64,000 bases of DNA from assembly GCA_002361655.1 (NCBI GenBank), contig DETM01000016.1, forward strand, positions 14,757-78,756. Reading direction: 5' to 3'. Source of the DNA: Prevotella sp. UBA3288 (GTDB lineage Bacteria > Bacteroidota > Bacteroidia > Bacteroidales > Bacteroidaceae). The position numbers and the translations under genes were made by a program. The notes beneath the pieces are model-generated. The model was not told the DNA's origin. It made no database searches and was given only the letters and a program-made list of their open reading frames with translations. Below are positions 61,993-64,000 of this stretch, one piece after another (positions within the stretch are counted from its first letter, which is position 1; every line of letters begins with the position of its first letter).

Positions 61993-62550
61993 ATGGATGA
62001 ACAACTGAAACAGATAGGAGAACGGCTGCGCGGACTGCGCGACGTACTCGACATTCCGGTGAGCGAGATGGCCGAGACTATCGGCATCGCATCGGAGAAA
62101 TATGAACAGATAGAACGGGGCGAAGCCGACATCACCATTTCGAACCTGATGAAGATAGCCAAGAAATACGGCATATCGACCGAGGAACTGATCTTCGCCG
62201 AGACGCCCCACATGAAGTCATACTTCGTAGTGCGCAACGGACAGGGCGTGAGTATTGAACGAACGAAAGCATACAAATACCAAAGTCTTGTCAGCGGATT
62301 CGTGAACCACAAGGCCGATGTGTTCATCGTCACGGTAGAACCGAAACCCGGGGCACATACCGTGTACAAAAACAGCCATGCCGGTCAAGAGTTCAACCTC
62401 GTGCTGGAGGGAAAGATGGAACTATACATCGGCGGCAAGACCATCCTGCTGGAGGAGGGCGACTCAATCTATTTCGACTCCACTAAGCCTCACGGTATGC
62501 TCGCCGTTGGCGACAAAGCCGTGAAATTCCTCGCTTTTACCGTTGAATAA
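61993..62550 (+). CDS. XRE-family regulator with C-terminal cupin domain
   Basis: A 185-residue regulator. An N-terminal helix-turn-helix (about 8-63, GERLRGLRDVLDIPVSEMAETIGIASEKYEQIERGEADITI) is joined to a cupin_2 domain (about 105-182, VTVEPKPGAHTVYKNSHAGQEFNLVLEGKMELYIGG...GDSIYFDSTKPHGMLAVG). Proteins of this build bind a small ligand in the cupin and often control the adjacent operon. It precedes the acyl-CoA synthetase by 11 bp, so the two are almost certainly co-transcribed and a shared metabolic role is likely; the ligand is unknown. Confidence 0.92.
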   Translation: MDEQLKQIGERLRGLRDVLDIPVSEMAETIGIASEKYEQIERGEADITISNLMKIAKKYGISTEELIFAETPHMKSYFVVRNGQGVSIERTKAYKYQSLVSGFVNHKADVFIVTVEPKPGAHTVYKNSHAGQEFNLVLEGKMELYIGGKTILLEEGDSIYFDSTKPHGMLAVGDKAVKFLAFTVE

Positions 62551-62561
62551 ACTAGACAAAC

Positions 62562-64000
62562 ATGATTGAAAGATTCCTGAAACAGACCAGTTTCACCTCA
62601 GTGGAGGACTACAACAAGAACCTGGAGTTCATTATTCCCGAGAACTTCAATTTCGCCTACGACGTGATGGACGCGTGGGCCAAAGAGAAACCGGACGGAC
62701 TGGCACTGCTCTGGACCAACGACCAGGGCGCTGAGATACGCACCACCTTCGCTCAACTGAAAGAACAGTCAGACCAGGCTGCCGCCTACCTGCAGTCGCT
62801 CGGCATCGGCAAGAACGACCCTGTGATGCTCATTCTGAAGCGCCGTTACGAGTGGTGGGTGGTGATGCTAGCCCTGTGTAAGATTGGTGCCATCGTCATT
62901 CCTGCTACCCACATGCTGACCAAACACGACATCGTGTACCGTAACACGAGAGCCAGTGTCAAGGCTATTATCTGCGTCGACGATACCTATGTGATGAGCC
63001 AGGTGGAGGCCGCCATGCCCGAGAGTCCTACCATCAAAGCACTGGTGGCCATTGGCAACCATGTGCCCGAGGGTTTCCACGACTACCTGAAAGAGTGGCA
63101 AAAGGTTCCACCATTTGTACGGCCCGCCTTCGTCAATACCAACGATGACACAATGCTGATGTATTTCACCTCGGGTACCAGTGGCGAACCCAAGATGGTG
63201 GCGCACGACTATCTCTACGCCATGGGACATCTGACGACTGGCGTCTTCTGGCACAACCTGCACCCGGGTTCCCTGCATCTCACCGTGGCTGACACAGGCT
63301 GGGGCAAGGCCGTATGGGGTAAGTTCTACGGCCAGTGGTTTGCCGGTGCCACCGTGTTCGTCTTCGACCATGAGAAATTCGATGCCGACACGTTGCTGCG
63401 GCAGATGGAGAAATACCACGTGACATCGTTCTGTGCGCCGCCTACCATCTACCGTTTCATGATTCGCGAGGATCTGTCGAAGTACGACCTTTCGGCACTG
63501 CAATACTGCTGCACTGCCGGCGAGGCGCTGAACCCCGCAGTCTTCGACAAATTCCTTGAAAAAACAGGCATCCGCATGATGGAAGGTTTCGGCCAGACGG
63601 AGACTACCATGACACTGGGCACCTTCCCCTGGATGGAACCCAAACCCGGTTCGATGGGCATCCCCAACGCCCAGTACAACATTGACCTGCTGCGTGCCGA
63701 CGGTACGCCATGTGAGGATGGTGAGAAAGGAGAAATAGTGATTCGTGTAGGCTACAAGAAGCCCATTGGCCTGTTCAAAGGCTACTACCGTGACGAAGAG
63801 AAAACCCGCGAGGCCTGGCACGACGGCATCTACCATACCGGCGATATGGCATGGCGCGACGAGGACGGCTACTATTGGTTCGAAGGGCGCATCGACGATG
63901 TAATCAAATCCAGCGGCTACCGCATCGGCCCCTTCGAGGTGGAGAGTGCGCTGATGACCCATCCCGCCGTTGTGGAGTGTGCCATCACCGGTGTGCCCGA
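62562..64000 (+). CDS. AMP-binding acyl-CoA synthetase (3' end beyond the window)
   Basis: An ANL-superfamily adenylating enzyme activating a carboxylic acid to an acyl-CoA. Open for 479 codons to the right edge. The ATP loop YFTSGTSGEPKMVAHDY, the A5-type motif GFGQTETTMTLG, and YHTGDMAWRDEDGYYWFEGRIDDVIKSSGYRI (A7 and A8 hinge) are present; the C-terminal lysine lies beyond the edge. WWVVMLALCKIGAIVIPATHML and ADTGWGKAVWGKFYGQW suggest a medium- or short-chain type rather than a classical Acs. It pairs with the XRE-cupin regulator directly upstream. Confidence 0.9.
   Translation, partial: MIERFLKQTSFTSVEDYNKNLEFIIPENFNFAYDVMDAWAKEKPDGLALLWTNDQGAEIRTTFAQLKEQSDQAAAYLQSLGIGKNDPVMLILKRRYEWWVVMLALCKIGAIVIPATHMLTKHDIVYRNTRASVKAIICVDDTYVMSQVEAAMPESPTIKALVAIGNHVPEGFHDYLKEWQKVPPFVRPAFVNTNDDTMLMYFTSGTSGEPKMVAHDYLYAMGHLTTGVFWHNLHPGSLHLTVADTGWGKAVWGKFYGQWFAGATVFVFDHEKFDADTLLRQMEKYHVTSFCAPPTIYRFMIREDLSKYDLSALQYCCTAGEALNPAVFDKFLEKTGIRMMEGFGQTETTMTLGTFPWMEPKPGSMGIPNAQYNIDLLRADGTPCEDGEKGEIVIRVGYKKPIGLFKGYYRDEEKTREAWHDGIYHTGDMAWRDEDGYYWFEGRIDDVIKSSGYRIGPFEVESALMTHPAVVECAITGVP

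Overview
The window comes from a Bacteroidales genome, most likely Prevotellaceae. The reasons are the SusC/SusD pairs, lipoproteins with a Cys-anchored lipobox, promoters of the TTTG / TAnnTTTG type, secreted proteins ending in Por-type C-terminal domains, and an arginine cluster of the Bacteroidetes kind. No rRNA, tRNA or CRISPR array was seen. Genus and species cannot be fixed from this sequence alone.

About 1-48,000 is a pectin utilisation region that looks dedicated to rhamnogalacturonan I (RG-I). From the left edge it holds a GH2 beta-galactosidase cut by the window edge, a beta-propeller/DUF362 protein, and (plus strand) a PL22-like/GH105 fusion. A long minus-strand operon follows, transcribed from about 33.4 kb down to 7.8 kb: FAS1 lipoprotein, SusC, SusD, two more FAS1 lipoproteins, SusC, SusD, GH115, a CE7-like esterase, and two chimeric genes that together hold one GH2 enzyme. 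Further right are a multi-module secreted protein, a PL11 lyase fused to autotransporter-type beta-strand repeats, a PL4 lyase, another secreted protein, and (plus strand) a second PL11 lyase. The implied pathway is: PL11 and PL4 cut the RG-I backbone, GH2, GH115 and the esterase trim side chains, the two SusCD pairs import oligosaccharides with FAS1 lipoproteins as likely surface partners, and GH105 removes the unsaturated uronic acid left by the lyases. No regulator is encoded in this stretch.

About 48,000-56,300 is housekeeping on the minus strand: an MG2-type secreted protein, dnaA, an MCE (MlaD-like) protein, an N-acetylmuramoyl-L-alanine amidase, a dihydroneopterin aldolase, and a stand-alone protein resembling the C-terminus of a B12-dependent ribonucleotide reductase. 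About 56,400-64,000 (plus strand) is an arginine/proline cluster: argR, a GNAT acyltransferase, argG, argC, argD, proC, an XRE-cupin regulator and an acyl-CoA synthetase cut by the right edge.

The most unusual signals are: (1) a GH2 gene that appears circularly permuted inside another secreted-protein gene at 7.8-11.9 kb; (2) short repeats, familiar from the intergenic spaces here, sitting in frame inside several genes; (3) four near-palindromes phased at 22 bp directly after the PL11-fusion stop codon; (4) the PL22-like/GH105 and PL11/beta-strand-repeat fusions; (5) two SusCD pairs surrounded by three FAS1 lipoproteins.
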